Below, piece after piece: positions 1 to 8,467 of a stretch of 26,972 bases of DNA. The notes under the pieces are model-generated. The model worked only from the letters and a program-made list of their open reading frames with translations, did not search any database and was not told where the DNA came from. The position numbers and the translations under genes are program-made. The stretch lies in IMG/VR virus record IMGVR_UViG_3300031566_000308, positions 1-26,972 of that record, one strand, 5' to 3'. Positions within the stretch are counted from its first letter, which is position 1. Each line of letters begins with the position of its first letter. The DNA comes from a virus.

Positions 1-3000
1 TGCCGGGGATCCCGCGCAACAGATTCTTGCGTCTTAATTCTTTCTCGATGTCAACATCGAACAGCTGGTCGTATAAATACCGCAGCATTTGAAACAATCC
101 ATATACAATCGGATTTCCGGCCACGCCGGCCAAAGCCAGTGTCATGATGGTAAAACGGAGCGCTTTTTTAGGATTCGTCTTAATCCCTTTTGGATTCAGC
201 GTATCCACTGTGTATTTTAGTTGATTCAGTAAAAAGGATTTATAGGGAGAAAACAGCCGGGCCGGTACTTCGCGAATGATCTGGGGTAGGTTTTCCCGGC
301 CCACGCGAAAATTTACCTTATCGTTAAGCTCATATCCGAATTTCCGGGCAAACTCTTCCTGAAGCCGCCGGGTCTTTGCCTTCCAGGAGTCATTTTGCGT
401 CGTCGTTTCATCGGCCAGCCGATCATCGATCTCTCTGCCCAGGGCGAACAGGCTGGACGTATCGGGAACAACCAACCGTGCTGTCTTTGCCGCGGATTTT
501 CCTTTTCCCAGCTGCTTTGCCGCAAAATCTTTACCCGCCCAATAGGTGGAAAAACGATTCATCACTTCAACCGTAGTGAACGGTATCAGGGTTGCTTCCG
601 CGAACCCTTTGGGACCGGCTTTAAACAGCATTTTGCTTTTAAATTCTTTCATTGCGTCTTTGCTGACAAGGATCTCACCGGTTATGGCGCTCACACCCTG
701 GGTAATTCCCATTTTTTCAACTTCAGCCAACAGTTTTTTATTGAAAAAGGTTTTTGCACCGTTTCGATATCCTTTTACCGCGCTCACTTCACCGACAATG
801 GGATACGCGTTCATAAAGAATTGCGATGCATTGGCAATGGCCGAGGATCCGGAAAGGCCCAGATCCCACACATATTGAACCAGGTTGACATTGTGCATGA
901 TCTTTCTAAAGTCCTGCCCGGTAAACCCCGGCACAATTTTTAATTTGTGAAATATATTTGCAATCGCTTCTTCCATATTGGTCGGATGTGCTAAAGTACC
1001 CGGCAAATATACCGTTTCAATGAATTGCTTTAATCGCTGATCTCCGGCCGGCATGGCATCCATGTTCCGCTGAACCTTGCGCCAGAAAATATCCTGCCCG
1101 ACTTTCCTCGATGCACCGTAAAAATACAGCCGCATGATCTCATCCAAATTTTTTATATAATTCGGATTGTCCACCACACGGCGCATCATGTTACCGAAAA
1201 AACGCTTTCGGGGTTTCGGCCTGGCCACCTGGCCTTCGGACAGCATCTGGTGTATTTCATCGGTACTCAGGTCCTCAAAGATCTCGATGGATTCGCCGGC
1301 CTGTTTTTGAATGGCTTTGATCAGGCGCCAGTATCCGCGTTTTGAAAGCATCGTAGCATCGTCAGGAGGAATAAAGGCGTCTTGCATGACCTTTACCCTG
1401 GTTTTTCCTTGTTCGATCCATTCCTGGGCGATCTGCAGGGCCTGGCCGATGGTTTCGACCTTGTGCGAAAACTCATTTTTGGTGCTGATCCAGAACCGGC
1501 CTTGAAAGACATGCGGCAAATACCCTTCCAGATAGCTCACCTGGTGGCCGTTCTTTACAAGATATTCCCTCACATCCTTTAGCAGTGTCCGGACCTTTGC
1601 CGCTGCAACTTCCGCCGGATGATCGCCGGTGATTTCTTCGGTGCTGTCCAATATTTTCAGGACTGTCTTCTTCTCCGGGTCGGATAGCCCTTCTACCGCT
1701 GCATTATATTCAGCCTCCCATACGCGAAAACGCCGGACGGTTTTTTCCTTAAATTCCCGGCCGGATTCGTATATCTTTCGACCTTCATCGGTTTGAGACA
1801 GAACGCTTTCCATGTTCCGGATCCAGCTGCCCAATTGAGGCATGTGCTTTTTCTGCAATATTACGCTTATTTGGGCATCCTGACGACCGCGGATGTAGTT
1901 ATACCAATGCTCTAATCGGGAATTCTGCGCCCCGAGTGCCGCCTTTTTTATTTTCTCTGCCATTTTCTTGGGAACCAGCATATCAATATTGATAAATCCG
2001 GCTTCATTGCCGGCCGAGTCGAACAGATTGTTTGACGGAGAATTGTCGCCAAACCATTCGTTAAAAGATTCCGGCTGAGACGGCGGCGCAAACAACGCCT
2101 TCTGATTCTTGATGTCCTTTGCGGCATCGGACGCATATCCTCTGAATCGCTTCAATAAAGACGTTGGCTTTTCATCGACAAGAAGATGCGCCAGTATAAC
2201 CGCTTCCGAAGACATCGGTTTTTTATCGCCGAACAGACTTCCCTGGGCCATTAATTGATCGACGCTTCCGATATTGTTGTCGGACTTCACCTTTACCGCG
2301 ATTTCAAACGCATCTTTCAGATGCTGAGTTATGTCCCACTGATCTCCCCGGCTGCGGATCCTGGCCACCGGAGACAAGATATAAGCGATTTTATTGGTCA
2401 TTGATTTTGGTGCAACGCTGAGTAGGTCCTGATCGTCGATAACAGCGCCGAGGATGGTTTTTTCTATCATCTCTTTGCCGGCGCTATTCAGCTGATCATA
2501 TTTGTCGTTGTAATATGTGTTGAATTCGTTTTCCGTCAAAACACCATCCCGGATTAGCCTTCGCAATATTTCAACACCGTCCTTCTTGTCGAGCAGCTGC
2601 CGTAAGGTCAGATCGCGGTCTGTAAGCCGGACGCCGATGTTCTCCAGGGTTTCCGGCGATACATTCTTTCCCATGGATACAGTTTTGGCTTCAGCGCTCA
2701 TTCCCTGGGTCAACGGCGCATTAAACAGGCTGGCCAGTTTGTGGAGTGTTTTTTGATCCGTGGCTTCCGCTTTATAGATTCGGACCAGAACGGGTTCATC
2801 GAACTGTTTGACCTTTTCCGGATCCAGGCCGAACTGATCGGCAAATTGAACCAGCTTCTTTTTGAACTTAGTTCCCTTGCCGTATTGCGAATCGAATATA
2901 TACGCCCGCTGCAGGGTCATGGCCCTGGAATTTCCGCCGAGCACGATACCGTTTTCAAGCACAATGGGCGGCCCGTTAATGGCGTCCGGGTTGTTCGTTA

Positions 3001-5986
3001 AAATCAGATCGGTTTTTAAGTTTTTGGCATGGCCAATTACTTTTAATTGCTCGTTTTTATCGCTGTGATACATCCGTTCTTGCACACCTTCGGGATATTG
3101 AGGGTGCTTTGCAAAGGTTTCCGGGCGATGAGACGGAATTAAATCTTTTTGCTCCATCACCGCAAACGTAATGGTTTCCCGATCGCTCCCGGGAACCATT
3201 AGCTTCCGGTCGGCGCCGATTACAACATTCTTGACTTTATCGGGTTTTTGTGTTATCTTTTGTTTGTCTTTAGAAGGAGGTGATTTTATGTCCGAACGTT
3301 TTGTGGATTGGGAGGGGATTCCCTGTGTCATCGACAAGGATGACAAGGTTTGGATAATGAGAGGGTCCAAACGCGTCGAGCCGGAAAGTTCCCGCAGCCG
3401 ATATGCTATCCGGTTCAATTCAGATGAAATTCCCGAAGTCAAGGCCAGAGATATGGCCGGGTCTGACTGATAAATATGATCATAGTATTGCTTTTGTATC
3501 TCCGTTAATTCATCCCGAAGTTCCTTTACCTCTTTGTTGCCCGATTCTTCTGCAGCAATTTCTAATTTTCTATGTACTTCATAAAGTTTATGCCCCGGGC
3601 CGTATTCTTTGGCTTCAAAAAGCCGGTCTTTGGTAAACTGGATTTCTGCAAGCGTGCCGTCCTTGAGACGAACCACCATCAAAATATCCCGATACCCGGT
3701 CGTGAGTGGTTTTTTGAAACGGTCCTTTAACTCCAGCACGCCGTGTTCGCGATCGAATTCCTCAAGCGCCCGGTACATTTCCTTTTCGGTTTTAAAGCTC
3801 ACGGTCGAAGCGATCACGTCTTTTACCCGTGACGCATCGCCGCGATAATCTTTGATTTTTCGCTTTACACGTTCTTTTGATTTTAATTCCTGCGCGTCCG
3901 GCCTGAACCAGGCCTTGGCATTGTATTTTTTGGCAGTTTTTTCGGTGATGTCTTTTAATTCCTTATAGTTCTTTTCCGCTCTCTCATATAATTCATTTAA
4001 ATTATTTACTTTCGGTTGTTTTATGTTCTTTTTGATTTCTCCAACAGCGAACTTTTCACCCCGATCCTTTAATGAAAAATAGGTATGGTTGCCGTCTAAA
4101 ATTATAATTTTGCCGTCGTGTCGTTTGAACAGCTGCAGGGGTTCGCGCTTTTCTTTCAGGTTTCGTTTGGCATCGGACATGTAACGCCAGGTTTTTTTTA
4201 ATTTGCTTTTATCGGGTTTTTCGGTGGGTTGTATATCGTCGATGTCAAAGAGTTGGGCGTCTTCCGTGATTTTAAAATATTGGGTCTGAGCATATTGATC
4301 GAGATAACTTTTTCCTATGGCGCCATACGCCTCTTCCAATAGATATTCAGTTGTATCATATTCCCGATCGGCGGCGGCACGTTCTAAGTCACCCATGTAT
4401 TTGTCGGCAATTTCAATACGCTTGTTTTTTAGTTTCTTGTTATCTATTTCATCCAGTTCTTCCAAGGTTTCATATGTGCCGAATATTTTCTGAAGTTTTT
4501 CCTGGATCTCTTCTCTTGTTCTGGATTCGACCAGGTCTTTGGCCGTTATTTTTTCTTTAAGGATTTTGGGATATTTTTCCGCTTTAATCAGATCGGGTCC
4601 GGCCGCTGCTTTTTGGGCGGGTTCTTCAGCCTTGACTTTTTCAGGTTCTGCCAGACGATTTTGAATCTTACGCATGGTCGTCAGTGCATGAACCGGTTCA
4701 TCGATGATCAGATCTTTTGCCTTTTCTTTTTCCTCCGGAGACAGCTGCTCGATATAGTCTTTGTATTCTTTTAATGCCTTTTCGCGCTTTGTCGGCGGTT
4801 TTGCCGCTTCGGTTTTCGGTACCGTCGGTTCGATAACCGGTTCTGTTTTAACCCCTTCTTCAACAGGTTCTTCAAATGCCTTATCGATCTCGGCCTGTCT
4901 GGCTTCGGCTGCGGTTTTGATTTTATCTTCCGGCGCTTCTTCAAACGCCTTATCGATCTCGGCCTGTCTGGCTTCAGCTGCAGCCTTGACCTTATCTTCC
5001 GGCTTTTCTTTATATTTTTCCTCCAGGCCTTCAAGATCCGGGCGTTTTTCTTCGGTCTTTTTCTCTGCCGGGGCTTTTGCACCCGGAGTCACCACACTGA
5101 CACCGCCGCCAACGATCGCGCCGACGCCGGCGGATCTCAATACCGCCTCCGGATCTATATCTTTGTTTTGGGATACCGCGGCAATGATCTCCTGGGCGCC
5201 TTCCTGGCTGCCTTCCATCAGCGCCGACATAATGGCTTTTCGGACTTTGCCGCCTTTGTCACCGAAGATCCCGAGTTTATTGGTCACCGGCAACAGGACC
5301 ATGTTCATCCAGAAGGTTTTCGACGCCGCATCCTCTGCTTTTTTAACGTCTTTGGTATCCTGAAGGGTTTCTCTGTATCCAAGACCGGCTTCGGTCATGG
5401 CTTCCAATGCAGACGCAACCCCCACACCGGCCCAGACAGCCAATTTAGGCGCCAGGAGTGCGGCCGCTTGTGCGCCCCTGGCAACACCGATACCGGGTAT
5501 AAAGAACGTGGCCACGGATCCGACGCCCATGGCGATTTCATCGACAAAGGTTGGATCTTCCGGCGCCAGTTCTTCCCGCCAGGCTTTGGCCACATTGGCC
5601 AGTTCTTTAGCGGTCTCACTTCCGGTAATCCATTCAACACCGCCGATCAGGCCTTCAGCGGTCCCCAGGGCGCCGGAAATAACATTGTCCCCCATCTGTT
5701 CAAGGCGTTTTAACCGGGATCCTTCGGGATAGACTTCGCTCTTATATTGTTCCGGAGTCAAGCCCCGCTGCATGGCTTCCAGGCCGATCTGGGCTTCGGC
5801 GGTCCGCTCGGGAAGGGATTGCCGCGGCATCATGCTTTCGAACATGCCGGGTTTTTTCGGAACATCCTGGCGCAAAGACGGCGCTCCGTAAAATTCGGCC
5901 TGAATGGTATTTCTCATGACATATTCGGGAGTCCCATCCGGAAACTCAACGGTTATGCCCTTATCTGGAAGTTCTATCTCGATCAT
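1..5986 (-). CDS. giant polyvalent virion/ejection protein (partial, open at left edge)
   Basis: One frame stays open from the ATG at 5986 to the window edge, giving at least 1,995 residues with no stop seen. It starts in an ATGA overlap with the preceding gene. Residues 1-31 carry an ELPD..EFPDGTP motif seen at the start of phage internal virion proteins. Hydrophobic Gly/Ala-rich stretches follow at about 153-197 and 280-305, then a charged linker with a duplicated 23-residue unit (about 328-378). A ParB-like motif ILDGNH lies near 631. A RelA/SpoT-like domain spans about 690-800 (DYRGDASRVKDVI at 713, GYRD at 764, EIQ at 781). A DdrB-type ParB domain has GPPIVLENG and GGNSR (1017-1021). A FNEWFGD motif near 1308 resembles the start of polyvalent ADP-ribosyltransferase domains, without the rest of it. 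The remainder is helical, with YLPHVF near 1489 and a hydrophobic segment near 1945-1970. This fits the large polyvalent proteins injected with phage DNA. The individual domain calls are inferences from motifs. Confidence 0.85.
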   Translation of the reverse strand, partial: MIEIELPDKGITVEFPDGTPEYVMRNTIQAEFYGAPSLRQDVPKKPGMFESMMPRQSLPERTAEAQIGLEAMQRGLTPEQYKSEVYPEGSRLKRLEQMGDNVISGALGTAEGLIGGVEWITGSETAKELANVAKAWREELAPEDPTFVDEIAMGVGSVATFFIPGIGVARGAQAAALLAPKLAVWAGVGVASALEAMTEAGLGYRETLQDTKDVKKAEDAASKTFWMNMVLLPVTNKLGIFGDKGGKVRKAIMSALMEGSQEGAQEIIAAVSQNKDIDPEAVLRSAGVGAIVGGGVSVVTPGAKAPAEKKTEEKRPDLEGLEEKYKEKPEDKVKAAAEARQAEIDKAFEEAPEDKIKTAAEARQAEIDKAFEEPVEEGVKTEPVIEPTVPKTEAAKPPTKREKALKEYKDYIEQLSPEEKEKAKDLIIDEPVHALTTMRKIQNRLAEPEKVKAEEPAQKAAAGPDLIKAEKYPKILKEKITAKDLVESRTREEIQEKLQKIFGTYETLEELDEIDNKKLKNKRIEIADKYMGDLERAAADREYDTTEYLLEEAYGAIGKSYLDQYAQTQYFKITEDAQLFDIDDIQPTEKPDKSKLKKTWRYMSDAKRNLKEKREPLQLFKRHDGKIIILDGNHTYFSLKDRGEKFAVGEIKKNIKQPKVNNLNELYERAEKNYKELKDITEKTAKKYNAKAWFRPDAQELKSKERVKRKIKDYRGDASRVKDVIASTVSFKTEKEMYRALEEFDREHGVLELKDRFKKPLTTGYRDILMVVRLKDGTLAEIQFTKDRLFEAKEYGPGHKLYEVHRKLEIAAEESGNKEVKELRDELTEIQKQYYDHIYQSDPAISLALTSGISSELNRIAYRLRELSGSTRLDPLIIQTLSSLSMTQGIPSQSTKRSDIKSPPSKDKQKITQKPDKVKNVVIGADRKLMVPGSDRETITFAVMEQKDLIPSHRPETFAKHPQYPEGVQERMYHSDKNEQLKVIGHAKNLKTDLILTNNPDAINGPPIVLENGIVLGGNSRAMTLQRAYIFDSQYGKGTKFKKKLVQFADQFGLDPEKVKQFDEPVLVRIYKAEATDQKTLHKLASLFNAPLTQGMSAEAKTVSMGKNVSPETLENIGVRLTDRDLTLRQLLDKKDGVEILRRLIRDGVLTENEFNTYYNDKYDQLNSAGKEMIEKTILGAVIDDQDLLSVAPKSMTNKIAYILSPVARIRSRGDQWDITQHLKDAFEIAVKVKSDNNIGSVDQLMAQGSLFGDKKPMSSEAVILAHLLVDEKPTSLLKRFRGYASDAAKDIKNQKALFAPPSQPESFNEWFGDNSPSNNLFDSAGNEAGFINIDMLVPKKMAEKIKKAALGAQNSRLEHWYNYIRGRQDAQISVILQKKHMPQLGSWIRNMESVLSQTDEGRKIYESGREFKEKTVRRFRVWEAEYNAAVEGLSDPEKKTVLKILDSTEEITGDHPAEVAAAKVRTLLKDVREYLVKNGHQVSYLEGYLPHVFQGRFWISTKNEFSHKVETIGQALQIAQEWIEQGKTRVKVMQDAFIPPDDATMLSKRGYWRLIKAIQKQAGESIEIFEDLSTDEIHQMLSEGQVARPKPRKRFFGNMMRRVVDNPNYIKNLDEIMRLYFYGASRKVGQDIFWRKVQRNMDAMPAGDQRLKQFIETVYLPGTLAHPTNMEEAIANIFHKLKIVPGFTGQDFRKIMHNVNLVQYVWDLGLSGSSAIANASQFFMNAYPIVGEVSAVKGYRNGAKTFFNKKLLAEVEKMGITQGVSAITGEILVSKDAMKEFKSKMLFKAGPKGFAEATLIPFTTVEVMNRFSTYWAGKDFAAKQLGKGKSAAKTARLVVPDTSSLFALGREIDDRLADETTTQNDSWKAKTRRLQEEFARKFGYELNDKVNFRVGRENLPQIIREVPARLFSPYKSFLLNQLKYTVDTLNPKGIKTNPKKALRFTIMTLALAGVAGNPIVYGLFQMLRYLYDQLFDVDIEKELRRKNLLRGIPG
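3231..3259 (+). promoter_or_regulatory. sigma70-type promoter with extended -10, antisense to the polyvalent gene
   Basis: TTGACT at 3231-3236 is followed by a 17-bp spacer and TATCTT at 3254-3259. TGT sits directly before the -10 box, which is an extended -10 TGn motif. The start codon of the plus-strand gene lies 28 bp downstream, and no other plus-strand gene is nearby. Confidence 0.6.
3288..3470 (+). CDS. small antisense gene embedded in the polyvalent protein gene
   Basis: This 60-residue protein is encoded on the opposite strand to everything around it. The ATG at 3288 is preceded by AAGGAGGTGA, a full match to the 16S anti-Shine-Dalgarno complement, 7 nt from the start, and by an extended -10 promoter. 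This start was chosen over longer in-frame extensions for that reason. The product is hydrophilic (MSERFVDWEGIPCVIDKDDK at the N-terminus) with no signal peptide or membrane segment, and I do not recognise its family. On the other strand the same DNA encodes a Ser/Thr/Lys/Pro-rich linker between the RelA/SpoT-like and DdrB-ParB domains, so overlap there would be tolerated. It behaves like a moron gene, transcribed separately from the late operon. The reading frame is certain; its expression is inferred. Confidence 0.65.
   Translation: MSERFVDWEGIPCVIDKDDKVWIMRGSKRVEPESSRSRYAIRFNSDEIPEVKARDMAGSD
4878..5015 (-). repeat. two tandem 69-bp units inside the polyvalent protein
   Basis: Two adjacent copies with a 69-bp period encode a 23-residue unit built on AAEARQAEIDKAFEE. 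They are nearly identical at the DNA level over their first ~30 bases. They lie in a Lys/Glu-rich, probably helical linker ahead of the ParB-like region. The phase is preserved, so copy number could vary without breaking the frame. Confidence 0.85.
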
Positions 5987-6963
5987 TTATAGGTAAACCT
6001 TCCGGTCGCGGGATCGAAGGTGGCTTTATTCTTGCCGCCGCTGGACGGTGTTTTACCGCCGGCGGCATTGGCACCCATTTTATTTAACGACGGCCCGGTG
6101 TTCTGGGATCCCCGGATCATGCCGTCCATCAAACCGTAATACTCGTTGATTTTTTCAAGATCCTTTTTAGCGTCGGGATCCCCGGCATCCGCTTTTTTCT
6201 TGATAATGTTATAGGCGGTTTCCTTGCCGGCCATGAACGTCGCCATGTCCACGGTGTACTTGCCGTCGGGGGTGACATTGATACCCAATCCGGCATCGAC
6301 TTTGTATTTCTTAAACAGCGCATTCAGGGCGGTATTGATATCGCTTATTTTTAATCCGGATCCGGATTTGCCCGTTCCTTTTCCGTCTGCATAAGGTTCA
6401 AATGTTACCTTGCCCGTATCCTTGCTATAAATACCCTGCCCCGGGGTAAAGGTTCCGAATCCTTTGGAAGCGTCTTTTTTCGACACGGTGATTTTGGCAA
6501 GGTTCAATTCGGCCAGCTTTGATAATACCTGGGGTGTAACTTCTTCGGGTTTCTGAGAAAGAGAAATAACCTCAATGGCTTGCATAACATGATCTTTAGA
6601 CCCGGAGATGATCAATCCCTTGTAGTTGATTTCTATGTCTGTTTCACCAAAAGTGACTTTCGGGATCTCGCTTTCCGGGTCCAGGCTTTTAAAAACCGTT
6701 CCAAAAGTAGCTTCCGGATCCGGGGATCCCTGGGCAAGATCATAGGCTGTTTTAAATGCAGCGGCATGATTTTGTATTTTAACCCGGTTCTCTTCGCTGT
6801 CGATCCGCTGCTGCTGCATCCCAAGCGATTTTTCCCGATATTGCTCTGTGGAAGTGCGCTCTTTTTCGCGTTCTTCCCTGGCCATGTTGAACATGGTGCC
6901 TTTTACGGCACCGCCGGTAGCGCCTTCCATCATTTTTCCAAGTCCATACCCTATTCCGTACAT
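5983..6963 (-). CDS. putative internal virion protein, 326 aa
   Basis: The ATG at 6963 is preceded by AAGGAG six bases upstream, so it is preferred to an earlier in-frame start at 7002. The protein opens with a Gly-rich hydrophobic segment (MYGIGYGLGKMMEGATGG), followed by a charged, probably coiled-coil stretch at about 22-60 rich in Glu, Arg and Gln. The rest is mixed and soluble, ending in a Gly/Ser-rich tail and the motif FDPATGRFTYK. It ends in an ATGA overlap with the giant polyvalent gene. Its position between an ejection-type protein and the polyvalent protein suggests it is packaged in the virion. I do not recognise a named family. Confidence 0.75.
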   Translation of the reverse strand: MYGIGYGLGKMMEGATGGAVKGTMFNMAREEREKERTSTEQYREKSLGMQQQRIDSEENRVKIQNHAAAFKTAYDLAQGSPDPEATFGTVFKSLDPESEIPKVTFGETDIEINYKGLIISGSKDHVMQAIEVISLSQKPEEVTPQVLSKLAELNLAKITVSKKDASKGFGTFTPGQGIYSKDTGKVTFEPYADGKGTGKSGSGLKISDINTALNALFKKYKVDAGLGINVTPDGKYTVDMATFMAGKETAYNIIKKKADAGDPDAKKDLEKINEYYGLMDGMIRGSQNTGPSLNKMGANAAGGKTPSSGGKNKATFDPATGRFTYK

Positions 6964-6973
6964 GACATTCTCC

Positions 6974-7642
6974 TTATCGGCCGTATTGATACGGCCCGGC
7001 ATACGTATATCCGGGTGTGTTCGGCGTTAACATCGGTGTTCCTCCGCCTCTTGACATCAGATACATCTGCATAAGATTGCCGGCGGTATTTCCCACGGAT
7101 CCCCAGGCGTTTTGTGCGGCATTGCCCTGCATGTTGGCCATATAATTTTGCTGTGCTCCGACGTTTCCCGCGGTGTTCATTACGGTGGTCGGTATGCCCC
7201 GGCCCAGACCGGCGGCCCGAAGCATCCGGTCAAACCGGGCTTCTCTGGCAGCACCGACAGCGCCGGTTTTGGTTCGGGTGCGCTCCAGTTCGATATCCTG
7301 CTGATTCAAAACGTCCAAACCGGATCCGGATGGATACCGTCCGCCCATGGTGCGCCGGACATTGGCCCCTAAATCCGAATACCCCCGATCGATGGTTCCC
7401 ATCATCCGGCCAAATCCGGGCTGTTCTTCAACCGGTTTGGAAGCGTCCGCTACAAGCATGTCTTCAAGGGGCGCAAAGGTTGTCATATACCGTTCCCATT
7501 GCTGAACGGCCAGATCCCTCTGCCATTGGGATGTTTCCCTTGCAGCATCCGCGGCCCGGTCTGCCGCCTGGCCTTGCTTGTGGGCGCCAAAAGCCCCCAA
7601 TGCCAAACCGGCGCCGCCCAGAGCTATTATCGGACTAGGCAT
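6974..7642 (-). CDS. putative DNA-ejection/internal virion protein, 222 aa
   Basis: The N-terminus is hydrophobic and Gly/Ala-rich (SPIIALGGAGLALGAFGAHK), followed by an Ala/Gln/Arg-rich helical segment and a C-terminal half dominated by Gly, Asn, Gln and Met. That composition is typical of podovirus ejection proteins such as T7 gp14 or P22 gp7, which enter the host envelope ahead of DNA; the assignment rests on composition and position. AAGGAGAT lies 5 nt before the ATG. It overlaps the preceding gene by 8 bp and leads into the 326-aa protein and the giant polyvalent protein, which together look like an ejectosome set. Confidence 0.75.
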   Translation of the reverse strand: MPSPIIALGGAGLALGAFGAHKQGQAADRAADAARETSQWQRDLAVQQWERYMTTFAPLEDMLVADASKPVEEQPGFGRMMGTIDRGYSDLGANVRRTMGGRYPSGSGLDVLNQQDIELERTRTKTGAVGAAREARFDRMLRAAGLGRGIPTTVMNTAGNVGAQQNYMANMQGNAAQNAWGSVGNTAGNLMQMYLMSRGGGTPMLTPNTPGYTYAGPYQYGR

Positions 7643-8114
7643 GTTTCATCTCCTTCATATATTCGTTCAAGGGTTCCTCATAAAGCCGCCGCATATCGGG
7701 ACCCACATGAGCCGCCCATTCCGGACCGCCCACCAAGTAGGCGCAATAGTTGAATATCTGCAAAAAAGACGCCCGGAGCATATAGGCCATGTGCATGTCA
7801 TGATCCGTCCCGGTTTTTTCCAGGTGGTTGGCATCCTGCCATTGCAATATGGCGTTCATCATCAGCGGCCGGAAATCGGTCAAGTGTTCCAGATAAAACG
7901 GATTCAAGGCAATATCCACCAGGGCAACCCTGAAGGCATCGCTGATGTCTTTTCCGGTCCGGACTCTGTCCTGATCATACAGATCATCCCAGACATGGGC
8001 GATATAGGTCAGGTTTATGCAAAAATGAACGGCCGCGATGTTTTCTTTTAAAAAAAACATCAATTTTTCTTCTAACACCTTCTGGTTCATTAATTCTGTT
8101 TTATGCTGTGGCAT
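7635..8114 (-). CDS. conserved all-helical phage protein with WDDLYDQD motif
   Basis: This is a soluble, predicted all-helical protein of about 159 residues, rich in His, Met and aromatic residues. It carries HVWDDLYDQD, DISDAFRVALVDIALNPF and YLVGGPEW; I associate such sequences with a conserved hypothetical family in podovirus tail modules. The start is uncertain: ATG at 8114 (GGAAGG about 11 nt upstream), a GTG at 8126, or ATG at 8090 are all possible. It overlaps the next gene by 8 bp. The Asp-rich motif resembles metal-binding motifs of helical enzymes, but no second motif was found, so no activity is claimed. Confidence 0.75.
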   Translation of the reverse strand: MPQHKTELMNQKVLEEKLMFFLKENIAAVHFCINLTYIAHVWDDLYDQDRVRTGKDISDAFRVALVDIALNPFYLEHLTDFRPLMMNAILQWQDANHLEKTGTDHDMHMAYMLRASFLQIFNYCAYLVGGPEWAAHVGPDMRRLYEEPLNEYMKEMKHA

Positions 8115-8211
8115 TGATTTCCGCACCTTCCATGTTTGTCAATATGGTATTCACGACGGTCTTGACTGCGTTGATCTCTGTAACCAGGGTGGTTTTTTTA
8201 TTCCTGCGATT

Positions 8212-8454
8212 TCATCTGTTTTTCCCGTCACGCATTTCTCTTGTAGGTAATTCTATTTTTGATAACTTAGTAAGTTTATCATCCTTTGTCATTTTTTGAG
8301 GATTCAGATTGGTGTGCTTTAAGATAGAAGCGTCAACTCTCAGCCTTATCTTATTATCAAGAGCGCGTTGAATCCAGGGTTGAACTGCCCCAACACCGAG
8401 CCAAGATTCCAAAACTTCAAATTCTTTGTCTGTAAGCGTTACTATTATATCCAT
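8212..8454 (-). CDS. small phage tail-module protein, 80 aa
   Basis: An AAAGGA site lies about 8 nt before the ATG. The protein begins DIIVTLTDKEFEVLESWLGVG, continues with PWIQRALDNKIRLRVDASIL and ends in a basic, charged tail. This pattern (a short strand, then two helices around IQRALDNKIR) resembles small proteins found beside tail-fibre genes in many phages, possibly fibre chaperone or assembly factors, but I cannot name the family. It lies directly downstream of the fibre gene, 13 bp away. Confidence 0.7.
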   Translation of the reverse strand: MDIIVTLTDKEFEVLESWLGVGAVQPWIQRALDNKIRLRVDASILKHTNLNPQKMTKDDKLTKLSKIELPTREMRDGKNR

Positions 8455-8467
8455 TTAAAATTCCTTT

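Noticed and set aside
4761-5363. 200-codon plus-strand frame opposite the polyvalent gene
   Set aside because: Ser/Ala/Leu repeats are the shadow of the 23-residue repeat; no ribosome site or promoter, unlike the embedded gene at 3288.
8090-8133. short ATG at 8133 before the helical protein
   Set aside because: Gives only ten codons before TAA; more likely the end of the stretch discussed above than a gene.
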